Source: Doryteuthis pealeii
Taxonomy: Eukaryota; Mollusca; Cephalopoda; Myopsida; Loliginidae
Length of the DNA: 64,000 nt
Direction of reading: 5' to 3'
NCBI GenBank assembly: GCA_023376005.1
Contig: CM042176.1
Span: 12,957,194 to 13,021,193, forward strand
Shown: positions 48,574-59,748 of the stretch, in pieces
Layout: every line of letters starts with the position of its first letter
How positions within the stretch are numbered: the stretch's first letter is position 1
The notes under the pieces: generated by a model
Seen by the model: only the letters and a program-made list of their open reading frames with translations
Database searches by the model: none
What the model was told of the DNA's origin: nothing
Made by a program: the position numbers and the translations under genes

Positions 48574-48784
48574 TTGTAGAACTAGACTAATAATTTATTA
48601 ATTTTTAGAGTAAGCAGACATGTCTCCAAGATGGCATTTCTACCATGTGTGATGGTTAACTTGGGCTTAATGAAGACTTCTGAAAAATATCTAAATCTTT
48701 GTATTCATTACTAATAACAATGGACACAATGAAGAAGTCCTAAGAACGTAGACTAGGAAGAACCAGGTGATAGCTTCATGCTCA

Positions 48785-49165
48785 CATGTTGGATTTTATG
48801 GCATGTCAACCGTTGTTGGGTTATTTTATGCAAAGACATTTTGTTTCTTGGTGGGTATTCAAATTTTTTTTTTTATTTACTCATTTTTTAAAAAAATAAT
48901 ACAATTTTTCTATTTAACCCATAGATGGGACTCTGATAGGTACTACCACTCCGGGTCAGAGTGAACCTGGGAGTAATGGTGATGAAAGGGTACTCCACAT
49001 TCCCCAGAATTGGAACTTCACTGTCAGATAGAGTTTAACATCATACCCAGGAACCAAGACCCTCAGTCACCACCTTCTAGCACATGATAAAAAGGGTTGG
49101 GGGCTTGGAGTGTTACATGTCATGGACTGCTCAGTGTGTGTGAGGGGTTCTTATTCCCCCAGAGG
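48785..49165 (+). repeat. dispersed repeat family C, partial
   Basis: TTATGGCATGTCAACCGTTG through ATTTAACCCATAGATGGGAC to ATGTCATGGACTGCTCAG. Further fragments of the family lie at 17236-17505, 27000-27110, 27580-27745, 38565-38620, 38730-38820, 40605-40705 (reverse), 40815-41050 and 62870-63020. Confidence 0.75.
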
Positions 49166-49596
49166 TGCAGTTGGTGTATTGTAAAGCCCCAGCAGAATAA
49201 GACAAGAAAAGGGTTTATACAACTTACCTTCAAAACCCATCTTGCACAAAAGTGATAAGACCCCATATTCCATTTTTTTTTTAAAGATAAAATCATTGAA
49301 AATGGATTTGAGAGAGAAGATAGAAAAAGAAAAGATTTATTCATTTTTAATTTTTATTAAAAAATAAAACAGAACATTCAAACTTTCTTTCAGGCCTATC
49401 ATTTCTTTCAAACATTCACAGAAATTTAAAAGAAAAAAAAAAAAAAGTTGAGAAAACAGCCTTATAATAAAACTGCTCTTCATGCTTGAGAGGAGGGAGG
49501 GTGGTGGTGGAGGAGAAAGGGAAACACATGGGTGAGAAGGAGAGATGGTAGAGAGAGAAGGGTAGTAGATTGTGTGTATATATATTATATGATAAA

Positions 49597-49735
49597 ATGA
49601 AAAAACAAAGGATGTTTACAACTGCATGGGCTCATCAGGAGAGAGTGTGCAAACCGTTTCGGGGCACACTCTCTCCTGATGAGCCCATGCAGTTGTAAAC
49701 ATCCTTTGTTTTTTCATTTTATCATATTCATACTG
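49597..49735. repeat. near-perfect palindrome
   Basis: Arms of about 60 bp containing AAACAAAGGATGTTTACAAC and TGCATGGGCTCATCAGGAGA, centre CCGTTTCGGGG. A shorter relative lies at 6050-6170. It contains CTGATGAG and GAAAC but not in an order that makes a hammerhead. Confidence 0.8.
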
Positions 49736-49759
49736 TCGGATTAATTTCCATTTTATTTT

Positions 49760-49789
<30 letters not shown>

Positions 49790-49790
<1 letters not shown>

Positions 49791-49791
49791 G

Positions 49792-49854
<63 letters not shown>

Positions 49855-50545
49855 AGATCAGAGAGAGAGAGAAAAAAGAATATAGAAATAGTGCAAATAT
49901 TCTCCAGATATTTTTAAGCAGAAGGGAGGGTGGGGGTGGAGAGTGGAAGGGAAATGAATAGCAGCAGAAATCTCAGTATTAAAAAGAAAAAAAGGGAGTT
50001 AATTCTAAACTCCTTGACTTTTAAAACTACCCCCTGCTTAGAATGACACCCCCCCCCTACATTCAACCTCAAGTTGAGATGGTGTTGGGGGTGGAAAGAG
50101 ACTGAAGTTCCTTAGCATAAAAATTTAACTATATTTGTGTCGCAGTCAGCTTTATTTAAAAAAGTGTGTTACTAACACACAAATTAGAAAAGTGAGAACT
50201 TTGCCCGGTTTTCAAGGACTGGAAGCCTTTTTTTTTTTTTTTTAAATTATTAAAAAGACGTATTTTTTCCGAAGCAAGTATCATTGGGGAACTAGCCAAA
50301 CTTTGGAACAGTTATCAAAAAACTTTTTCTTGTTCCTTAATGTTGATCTCGTTTTCATTTATGAGGTTGTAAGCTAAGCTTAGTATTCAAAAAGTAGGGA
50401 GAGAGGAAGAGAGAAAGGAAGGGAACGAGAGAGAGAGAGAGTGGAAGAGAGAGAGAGAGAGAGAGAGTGAAAGAGAGAAATAAGAATAAACAGCAGTTTA
50501 TGTACAGCTAGCCATCCTTTTCTGGCCAAGTTTCTGAAAGGGTAT
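49790..50545. repeat. GA microsatellites with AT-rich spacers, then TA run
   Basis: GA at 49795-49850 and 50400-50470, TA at 50540-50568. Elsewhere in this stretch I see nothing gene-like. Confidence 0.85.
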
Positions 50546-51274
50546 ATATATATATATATATATATATAAATATTATATTTAAAAAAAATATGTACAGAGT
50601 AGGAGATACAAATTGTTACAGATTTTTATTCAAAGAGGCAACAGTTGATATAACCAAAACATTTGATACAATTCTGCAGGTTGGTTGACAAATGACAAAG
50701 ACAAAAAAAAAAAAAAAAAGAAAGTGATATTGGTTGTTAATTTACCAGTGACATTGAAGAAGAAGAAAAGAGAATTTGTCAAAAAGTGGGAAAATCTGAA
50801 GCAGAACACAAAGTGATGAGGAAAAAAATAAAATTGGATGAACAAAAAATTCAGGCATGAACTCAGATATTCCTCTGCAAATTAACAAATCACTACTCGA
50901 CTCAAGTGACTCTCCAATATTAACACTTAAGATTTTTTTTTCTTTTCTTCTTGGTTTGTTTTTTGTTTTTTTTGTTGTTTTGTTTTGTTTTTTGTATTTT
51001 TAAATTTGTTGATGGGATATAAGTACAATGAATGAATGGATGAGTTGTTGGTTCGATTCCATAAATAACAGTTAATAATATCCAGCAGCCATAGAGTATC
51101 ACAGGCTGGCAAACAGGAAAACAGGCAGCATTTGTTTTTTTGTTTATTTTTTATATATATATATATTTTTTATTTCCTTATGGCCTACTTGGATGAAAAG
51201 ATTAAAACTTTCTACAATTACTGTCAAGGAATCATGATGGTGGTGTAACAAGAAACAATGGGTTGGGGGGAGGA

Positions 51275-51428
51275 GAGAGAGAAGATAGAAAAGAGAGAGA
51301 GAGACAGACACACACACACACACACAGAAATAAAAAAGAGGGAAAGAGACACACAAAAGGAGCAGAGAGAGAGAGACAGACACACACACACAAAAGAAAA
51401 AAGAGAGAGACACACACAAAAGGAGCAG

Positions 51429-51494
<66 letters not shown>

Positions 51495-51510
51495 CACACA
51501 CACACACAGA

Positions 51511-51594
<84 letters not shown>

Positions 51595-51830
51595 ACACAC
51601 ACAAAAGGAGCAGAGAGAGAGGGAGACACACACACACAAAAGGAGCAGAGAGAGAGAGACACACAAAGGAACAGAGAGCAGAGAGAGAGACACACACAAA
51701 AGGAACAGAGAGAGAAAGAGAGAGAGAGGAGGAGAGAGAGAGAGACACAAAAGGGAGAGAGCAGAGAGAGAGAGAAGAGAGAGAGAGAGACACACACACA
51801 CAAAAAGGGAGAGAGAGAGAGACACACAAA

Positions 51831-51868
<38 letters not shown>

Positions 51869-51953
51869 ACACACACAAAGGAACAGAGAGCAGAGAGGGA
51901 GAGAGACACACACAAAAAGGAACAGAGAGCAGAGAGAGAGACACACAAAAGGA

Positions 51954-51995
<42 letters not shown>

Positions 51996-52010
51996 AAGAG
52001 AATAGAGTAT
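51275..52010. repeat. polypurine microsatellite tract (GA, CA, AAAGGAGCAG)
   Basis: About 730 bp with almost no pyrimidine on the plus strand except C in CA runs. GA blocks alternate with ACACACAC and AAAGGAGCAG/AAGGAACAG units. Frames of 250-290 codons stay open in several frames on both strands purely from composition. Confidence 0.95.
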
Positions 52011-52089
52011 AAAAGAGGAGATAAAAGAGAATAGAAAAAAAAGGAGAGAATAAAGAGAGAGTTTCTTTTAAAATAAAAAGAACTAACCA

Positions 52090-53735
52090 CATTACAAAAA
52101 AATCATTAAGATGAATTAAATGTACAAAAATGAAAATAAATCAAAATGAGTTGTATAAATATTCTGATGAGAATAATATGAAGTAGTGTTGCCATTTTTT
52201 GTTTTGTAGTTTTGTATTCTGGATGGACTTATTACACCAAATACAAAATTGACTAATGATACTTTCGGACATTTATGGTGGCAAGGTGGGTGGGTGAAGG
52301 GTTAAGGATCTTCTTATCTTAAGACTGGCTAAATTATTTAGAGAGAGATAGAGAGAAAGAGAGAGATAGCAACTCTACACCCCACAACTGATTGGTATTC
52401 CTTTCTAAACAGTTCAAGAGAAAAAAAAATTAAACCAATACAAAAAGAAAAAAAAAAGATAGCTACAAATTAATATTGAAGAAAAACCTGTAATGGAATG
52501 TTTTCAAGAGAGAAGAAAAAAAACCCCAAACAAAACTAAAAACTTTAGGAAACATACGAATTACAAAAAACGAAAAATTGTAAATAATTGTCTCTATGTG
52601 AAATGACTAAAAAAATGATTTTTTTATGGTATAACTAAACTTGTTCAATCGGAAAGAAAAAAAAATGTTTTTTTATTTTTTTAAATCCTTAAAATCATGA
52701 AAACTTTGGCTTTAAACTTGAGGTCAACTGAGTACAAAAACCCTTTTGCTGCGGGAAACTGGATGTAAATTAAAAGTAATGTTGGCAGAGTGGCCTATTA
52801 TTAGCCGGACAGCGAGGAAGTCTATCCCCTTTTTGCTAGTGCTAGACTAAGGAGATTGTTTTATTGCTGAGGTGGAGCGCCACACCTACTGCAGCTCCCC
52901 CACTTTACTACACAGATCAGATAACCCAATTTGTGCTACTCATCCGCTAAGTAGGCAGGGGCTGGTATCAAACTAGGGATCTTGTGATTCCTAGGCGGGC
53001 GCCCTACCGACTGAGTTAAACCGGCTCCTGAAGAGGATATACCGACTCAAAATTTTTTATCCGTTAACTTTGGAAAGCGGATAAAAAAGAAAAAAAGAAA
53101 ACTTGAGAGAAGCGGATTACACCCTCGTTGAATTCTGAATATCATGCCAACTCTCGCTGACCCAGTATCAATCTTATCCTTTGGGTTGATAATATCATTA
53201 TGGAAATGACCATGAAATTTAATCACGCAGTTAAAGGGTTAATATAGATGAAACTAGTCACAGAGAACTATTGGAAATAATGTCCATTAAGAGTAATCAC
53301 TTAGGAGAAAAAAAAAAAAGGTAAAAATTGAAGAAGCCTATGAATATTAACGATATCAAGTGAAAAGAAGTGCATGAAAGTTAAGGGAGCATCTTTTTGA
53401 AATAGAAAGTCTATTTTGCCAGAGAAAGATCGACAAAAGATTTTTCTTTTTTATTACTTTAAATTTTTAAAAAATTAAATAAAAAAAAGGAAGGAGTTTG
53501 ATTCTGTGACCCTTTTTTTCTGTAAAATAAGATTTTCTTTTTTGAAGAAAAAAAATTTTTTTATTTTAAACTTTTTTTATTTTTATTATGACCAAAGTCA
53601 GAAGACTTCTTCACTTGATAGGTTAATTCAATTGAATATATCAAAACGTTTAAAGATCTTTTTTTTTCTTGGAGCTAAAAGTACAAAAATGATAAAAATA
53701 TATCAGTCTTCATTCATTGCACAATACAAGCTTAT
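52090..53735. other. gene-free stretch apart from one SINE
   Basis: AT-rich sequence with A and T homopolymers. The 125-codon frame at 53506-53883 runs from poly-T into the hAT element and is not a gene. Confidence 0.5.
52776..53030 (-). mobile_element. tRNA-headed SINE, family A
   Basis: Reverse-strand copy from AGTGGCCTATTATTAGCCGG to the head with CCTACCGACTGAGTTAAACC. Diverged from the others. Confidence 0.8.
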
Positions 53736-53743
53736 CTCTATAT

Positions 53744-54080
53744 CAGTGGTTCTCAATCTGGGTGTGCTGGCACCCCCAATGGGGGGAGGGAGAGAGAGGA
53801 AAGGCCCAGAAAAACAACCTTTTCCCCCGCCGTTTTACTTTTCATCAGTGTTTCATAGCTGTTCATTTATTTTAACTTCATAACTACAATTCTGTTGGGC
53901 TTATTATTCATTACTTAGTAGAGTTACCGTGTAATTTGTAATATAGTAAAGTAATTGTGTATATTTATCATAGTTGTTATTTAACTAAATAGCAGCAGCT
54001 ATTTAGTAGTTGATGTGTGGGATGGAATTTCAAAATCTCAAGGGGTGCCGCCGTTATAGAAAAAAGTTGAAGAACCACTG
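53744..54080. mobile_element. non-autonomous hAT element (337 bp) with perfect 8-bp target duplication
   Basis: It starts CAGTGGTTCTCAATCTGGG and ends TTGAAGAACCACTG, the typical hAT-type terminal repeats. CTCTATAT occurs directly on both sides (53736-53743 and 54081-54088), an 8-bp target site duplication as hAT transposases make. No open frame for a transposase exists inside, so it was mobilised in trans. Confidence 0.9.
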
Positions 54081-54339
54081 CTCTATATAAAAATGGTCAG
54101 GAATTGACTAAGACTGCAGAAACCTTTAGACTTAATGTTTTCTTTTGCAGTTAAAGAGAATGTTTTCTTTCTTTCTATACTCTAAGTGGGAAAAGTAAGT
54201 GTCCTATAGAATATAAAATAAAAAAAATGTTTTTTTTGTTTTTTTTTTTAAAGTTTAGTATGGTGATCAGGATCAGTGATTGAAAAAAATAATGGAACAA
54301 ACTAATCTTTTTGTCATAATGATTATTCTTGAGTGGGTA

Positions 54340-54730
54340 GGGAGAAGAGAGAGAGAGATAGATAGGTAGGTAGGTAGGTAACTAAAGTTTAGAGAGAGAA
54401 AAGTAACTGATGAGAAAAAAAAGAAATAGGTAACTAAAGTTGAGAGAGAAAGAAACTGAAGAGAAAAGAAAAAAAAGAAATAGGTAACTAAAATAAAAAA
54501 GAGATGGGTAATTAAAGGGAAAAGAAAAAGAAAGAAAGAGATAGGTAACTTAAGTAAAAAAAAGAAAAGAGGTAACTAATGTTGAGAGAGAGAAGTGAAA
54601 AAAGAGAAAAAAAGAAATGGGTAACTAGAGTGGGGAGTTAGAGAGATAGATATGTAACTAAAAGAGAAAAAAAAAAAAAAAAAAAAAAGAGATAGATAAC
54701 TAAAGTGAAAAAGAAAAAAAAAGGAATGTT
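54340..54730. repeat. degenerate GA-rich tandem repeat
   Basis: GATAGGTAACTAAAG with GA runs recurs about ten times at irregular spacing. No coding signal. Confidence 0.85.
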
Positions 54731-55424
54731 TGAAGAGCAATTTAAGAAAGCAGTTCTTCTTTCGAACTGTAAGAGATTCCTACGTACAATCCTCATTTTA
54801 TGAACCAACTCATTTTACTATTTTAGAGAATGAAAATTTTTAACCCAGAATTTCCAACTCTGCAACTGGTAGGAAAAGAAGACAAAAGAAAGTAGCAACA
54901 TTTTTAAAGATTAAAAATAAGAAAGAAGATAGCCACTCAATTTCCTTTCAGCTGAAGTGTTGTAATACAGGACAAGCAGACAAAACATTCCTCAATTTCA
55001 ATTAGTCATAAAATCAGAACTCATTGGAATATCTTTAGAAATCTGGTGACATCACATACAGTAAGTCAAAATATTTATTTTTCTCACCAGCAAAATTCTT
55101 TACACCGTTCCTACTGCTAGAGGGCAGGTGAATCCAAGATAGTGCTCAAAGCAAAGCAACTGGTGTGTGGTGGAATTTTCTAAAACAACAAACCATGTTG
55201 TCAGCATGCTCTCAGATGAGAATTTCGTGTGGATCCACTAACAAGTCCATTCTGAAGTGATACACACCAATTTAATTGAGAAAGTATGTATCTGTGATCA
55301 GAGAAAAGGACACTCAAGCCAACCAGTGTCAAAAACTTTGCATAGGGCACACATAGTGTGATGGGATACCAACCAATACAGCATGAAACTTTTATGAGAT
55401 CATGCAACTGTAGCCACCAATGTG

Positions 55425-56045
55425 GTTGATTGGTTATTTTGTTTTATGGCATATCAACCCTTTCAGGTTATTCAATGCTGAATAAAGTTATTTTGGTACA
55501 CAAAGGACTCAGTACCTGCTATTGCTAAAGTGGTCAACCAATTAAGTATGGAACAGGCTCATTGCTGTTTAACTTTTTTGTTGATCCAGCCAGAACCAGT
55601 GCTTTCAGCATGACCAGACCATGATAGATAAGTTGGTTGTCTACAGCATATTAACCAACTTACAGGTCATTTAGGTAAACAAAGGACTCAGGTTGCCTAC
55701 AGTACCTGATTTTGCTTTAATAGTCACCCAATTAAGTATGGAATAGGCTCATTGCTGCTTAACTTTGGGGATCTAGCAGGAACTGGTGCTTTTCAACGAG
55801 ACTTGACCATAATCCCCTTTCTGCGGGGCACACATCAAGTGCCTGTGATACCAACTGATACATGAAACTGGGTTGGTTGGTTGGTAATTTTGTTTTATGG
55901 CATATCAACCCTCTTTCAGGTCATTCAATGCCGAGCCAAGTCATTTTGGTAAACAAAAAACTCAGGTTGCTTACAGTACTTGCCATTGCTTAAGTGGTCA
56001 CCCAATTAAGCACACCGCTGCATAACTTTGGTGATCTCACCAACT
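55425..56045. repeat. tandem repeat of about 210 bp, three diverged units
   Basis: GGCATATCAACCCT, ACAAAGGACTCAG, GGTCACCCAATTAAG and GGCTCATTGCTG recur in order near 55440, 55640 and 55890. Confidence 0.75.
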
Positions 56046-56487
56046 TGTAAGAATACTCCAATAAAGAGTTAGATTCTATGTTTGAAATCAAGGAGTATTT
56101 TTGTACTCCTCACCCTGTAAATTGCAATTTCTCTCAAATCAATTAACATAAAATCTGAGTATTAACAAAGTGTCTATGTTGATTTGTTGGTACTTAAGAA
56201 TTCTCAGTAAGAGGTTTTTTTTTTAAAAAGAGCAGAAGAGATTTTATAAGTAAATTAGTATACTGACTCCTACATACTTTATACAGTTTTTTTTTTTTTT
56301 TTTGTGTTGATCTTGATCAACTAAAGATAAGAACCGGAGGCGAGAGAGAATTCCCATCAATTGGATTGTTTTTGTTTTTTGTTGATGTTGCCTTAGTCCT
56401 CGCTAAAGTTGATACAACTGGATATTTGAGTCCTGCAAGTGGGATGTACTTACCAGAGATTTGATTTCAGCAAGCAGGTCGTGTGTA

Positions 56488-56504
56488 TTTATTATGTATT
56501 TATT
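56488..56504 (-). promoter_or_regulatory. two candidate poly(A) signals for SBNO
   Basis: Two AATAAA hexamers on the minus strand (56493-56488 and 56504-56499), about 530 nt downstream of the SBNO stop. Position and orientation fit a 3' UTR end, but other AATAAA copies exist in this AT-rich DNA. Confidence 0.3.
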
Positions 56505-57029
56505 AAACTGGGAAGATGGCAGTGGTTCAAAGATAGACCCATCAATTAAAGAGACAAAGCAGCAGTAAGTCGGGCAAAAAGAGGAGCCCATCTTACAGAG
56601 TCAAAGAGTCCATCTCCAGTACTCACCAGGAATTCGACACAAAGAAAAAAAAATAAAAGAAAAAAAGAATATTACAATTGCCAAAGCTGTAAAGCCCATT
56701 ACCGGCATTTTTTCTCGTCTGTTTTTTTTTTTTTTTTTTTGGTAGTGGTTCTTTTTTAAAAATTTCAAAGAGAATGAGAAATTTTTGTTTCTGTATATGT
56801 GCATGCGTAATTTTTGAAGGGATGATATGAGCTGAGAAAAGATACGGCAAGGGGTGTAGAGGGCTAGAGAAATGACATTTTTTTCTTCTTTTTCTTTGTT
56901 TTTTTTTCCTTCTTTTTTCTTTTTGTGTTTGTGTTTTCTGTTTAAAAAAAAAGAAAAGATTTTTGAGTCAGCTATGAAAGACTTGTGGTAGTGAGCTGCT
57001 GCTGCTTACTACCCCCAGTTGCAGGGAGA

Positions 57030-57163
57030 TCATAAAAGCACAGGCATGCTCAAGTGGACACTCTCCATTGCATTCTGATCCGGGGTTTCAGTGTACGTTT
57101 GTGCAGAATCCTGCGACAGGACATTACACAAGGCTTTCAAGCAATTGCCTGGAATTAAACTGC
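57030..57163 (-). CDS. SBNO: SBNO terminal exon with TGA stop
   Basis: 134 nt with acceptor TTTTTCAG. The completed Gly leads into [11 protein letters not shown], the counterpart of the IIPANC segment of SBNO. The frame closes at TGA (57032-57030) after SMPVLL. The tail is shorter than in vertebrate SBNO1, which ends in a Q-rich stretch, so an alternative last exon is possible. Confidence 0.82.
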
Positions 57164-58089
57164 CTGAAAAATACAAGAAAAAAAAAAAAAATGTTTAGAA
57201 AATGAACAAAGTAACATACAACATCTCTTCTTATTATAATAGGGATTGTGTGTTTTTCTGTCAGTAACCAAAACTATATCACTACTAAAGTCACAATTCC
57301 CTTTGTTATTTACATCACATTCCCCATGATTTTAATTTTTATTTAAACCTCAATTATTGATAAAATTATTTTACATTTTTTGGACCATATGACCTTTAGG
57401 CATCCCTGGTTTTAATAAAAATTTGTTTGAAAATATTGTCCAAGCATTAAAAAAAAACTAAAGAACACAGTAAAATCATATCCATGCACCCAAGGGGTGC
57501 AATCCCCCCACGTTCCCCAGTTCATAAATAAGAACCCTACAATTTATAAGTAACTTTAGTTGAGAACCATTAATGGACTCCTTAAAATCAAATCCGTGTG
57601 TCCCAGGACACAGTAAATTAAAAAGCTATCATCATCACTGATTATGTTACAAGAAATCCTCAACTTTGAATTTTGTCAACTTACCAACAATTCTTCGTTT
57701 ATCATCAGTTCTAAGCCGAATAATTTGCATTTTGGAAGAATTTCCTCCAGGTAAAGATGTAAGAACATTTTCCACTTTACTCCACACACTGAGTACAGAA
57801 CCACTTAGAACATGGTAAGTTCTTGTACGCAGACCAATTTCACAGTGTAAACCCATGGCAGTCTTTTTACAATTTCCTTTCCTGAAATACAAAATTTATC
57901 ATTGTAAATATATTTAATTCCGAAAAAGAAAAGAAAAAAAGAAAAAGTTATCCATGTCAAAGAAACCAAGATTCTTTAAAGATTCTATTTTAAATCTTAG
58001 AAATTGAGTCTTTTCAAAAAGATACTCTATAAATAGTCAAGGCCAATAAATAAAAAGCTACATTTTATTAAAAAAAAAAAAAAAAAAAA

Positions 58090-58139
<50 letters not shown>

Positions 58140-58229
58140 AGGTTAGAAAAGTTATTTTCCAATATAAAATTTTATTTAGCTGTAAAAAATAAAATTCACT
58201 GGAAGCCATGAGAAAAAAGAGCAAAGAGA

Positions 58230-58303
<74 letters not shown>

Positions 58304-58537
58304 AATAAATGGAAGTAAATCCAACAGAATGAATTTAACATTTTGAAAAAAACAATTAGTAATTATAATCTGCTGACAGAATCTGTTTCGACCGCTTAGT
58401 AGAAGGGTCTTCATCAAAGACCAAAACATATGAAGCCTTCATATGTTTTGCTCGTTGATGAAGACCCTTCTACTAAGAGGTCGAAACAGATTCTGTCAGC
58501 AGATTATAATTACTAATTGTTTTTTCAAAATGTTAAA

Positions 58538-58600
<63 letters not shown>

Positions 58601-59710
58601 AATTTTAAATTGTAAATTGTCATTTATTTTAACTTTTAAGAACAGTAACTTTCAAAATTCGATCTACAATAATCAGGAGGTTGCGCCGTGACTGCCATCT
58701 TTATAGTCAAAAGGATTAGAGTTTGTGTTGGACTAGACACCGCCTACATATGCCGCTCGTCTTTTTGAATGACGAAGACGAGCTGACTCATCGAAGATAG
58801 CAGGCTGTTCAACATGTTCAATAACAGCGTGAGAACATGATACCCCCGTGGACTGGAGAGTTAGGTTCAAAGTTCCGTGATGGTTCCCGATTATGACAAG
58901 AAATACCTGAAGAAGGCCGGAGGGCACATCGGCCGAAACATTGTACAAATAACAATGAAGATGAGGACAATAGTCTGAATAATACAAATAATACTAATTA
59001 TCAAGCCTCATCTAAAAAATTCAGAGAAGTAGTAAAAAAAAAAAAAAAAAGAAAAAGGCTACTTACCAATATGCATGAATGCAAGTTTTAGCAGATGAGT
59101 GATACTGGTCCTCCCACCAAGATTTGGCATCATCTGGCAACACCTGAAAAGATTCAAGTAGAAAGATATATATATATAGTTTTCTATTTACATAAGAAAA
59201 CATTTTCCTCTATACAGATTAAGTGTTTATTTTTTGATAATTTCTTTGAATTCATCTTTTTGTGTTATTTGATCAAAACATTTCAGTGTTGTTGTCTAAA
59301 CAGAGGATTTCAAAGTTTGTTAAATTTTATCAATTTCTGTTTTGTCAATTTTAATATAACTTTAATGTAACATGCCTAAAAGAATATGAACTACATAAAT
59401 AGAAAAGATAATTTTAAACCAACCAAAGTTAATACTATGTCCATGAAAAATACAAAGAGACTTATAATTTATAGTGTGTACCAATTTGCAGGTTTAGTTT
59501 AAACTTTATTCTAAATAAATAAAAAATTATATTTTATGTACACTAATTTTTACCTTATGAAATTTTTTCTTGAGTTCAGCTGGAGATTCTGAACGGGGTT
59601 GTAAACCTGTGTTTGGACGGTAAACATGGAAGAGTCGTTCTTTCTTTTTCATTGTTGCAGGAAGAACAGCTAGCACCGCAGTTTTTTTACCATTTCGCAT
59701 CTAAAAGGAG

Positions 59711-59748
<38 letters not shown>

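Noticed and set aside
49597..49735. Hammerhead ribozyme in the 49.6 kb palindrome
   Set aside because: CTGATGAG and GAAAC are present, but in the wrong order and without pairing stems or a cleavage site.
51144..52092. Several 250-290 codon frames on both strands
   Set aside because: They consist only of S, L, C, V or R, E, T, H from GA/CA microsatellite. Several frames are open at once, which shows composition and not selection.
56403..56591. 62-codon frame downstream of SBNO as a separate small gene or alternative last exon
   Set aside because: No acceptor site joins it convincingly to SBNO and no domain is recognised. It fits 3' UTR or flanking sequence better.
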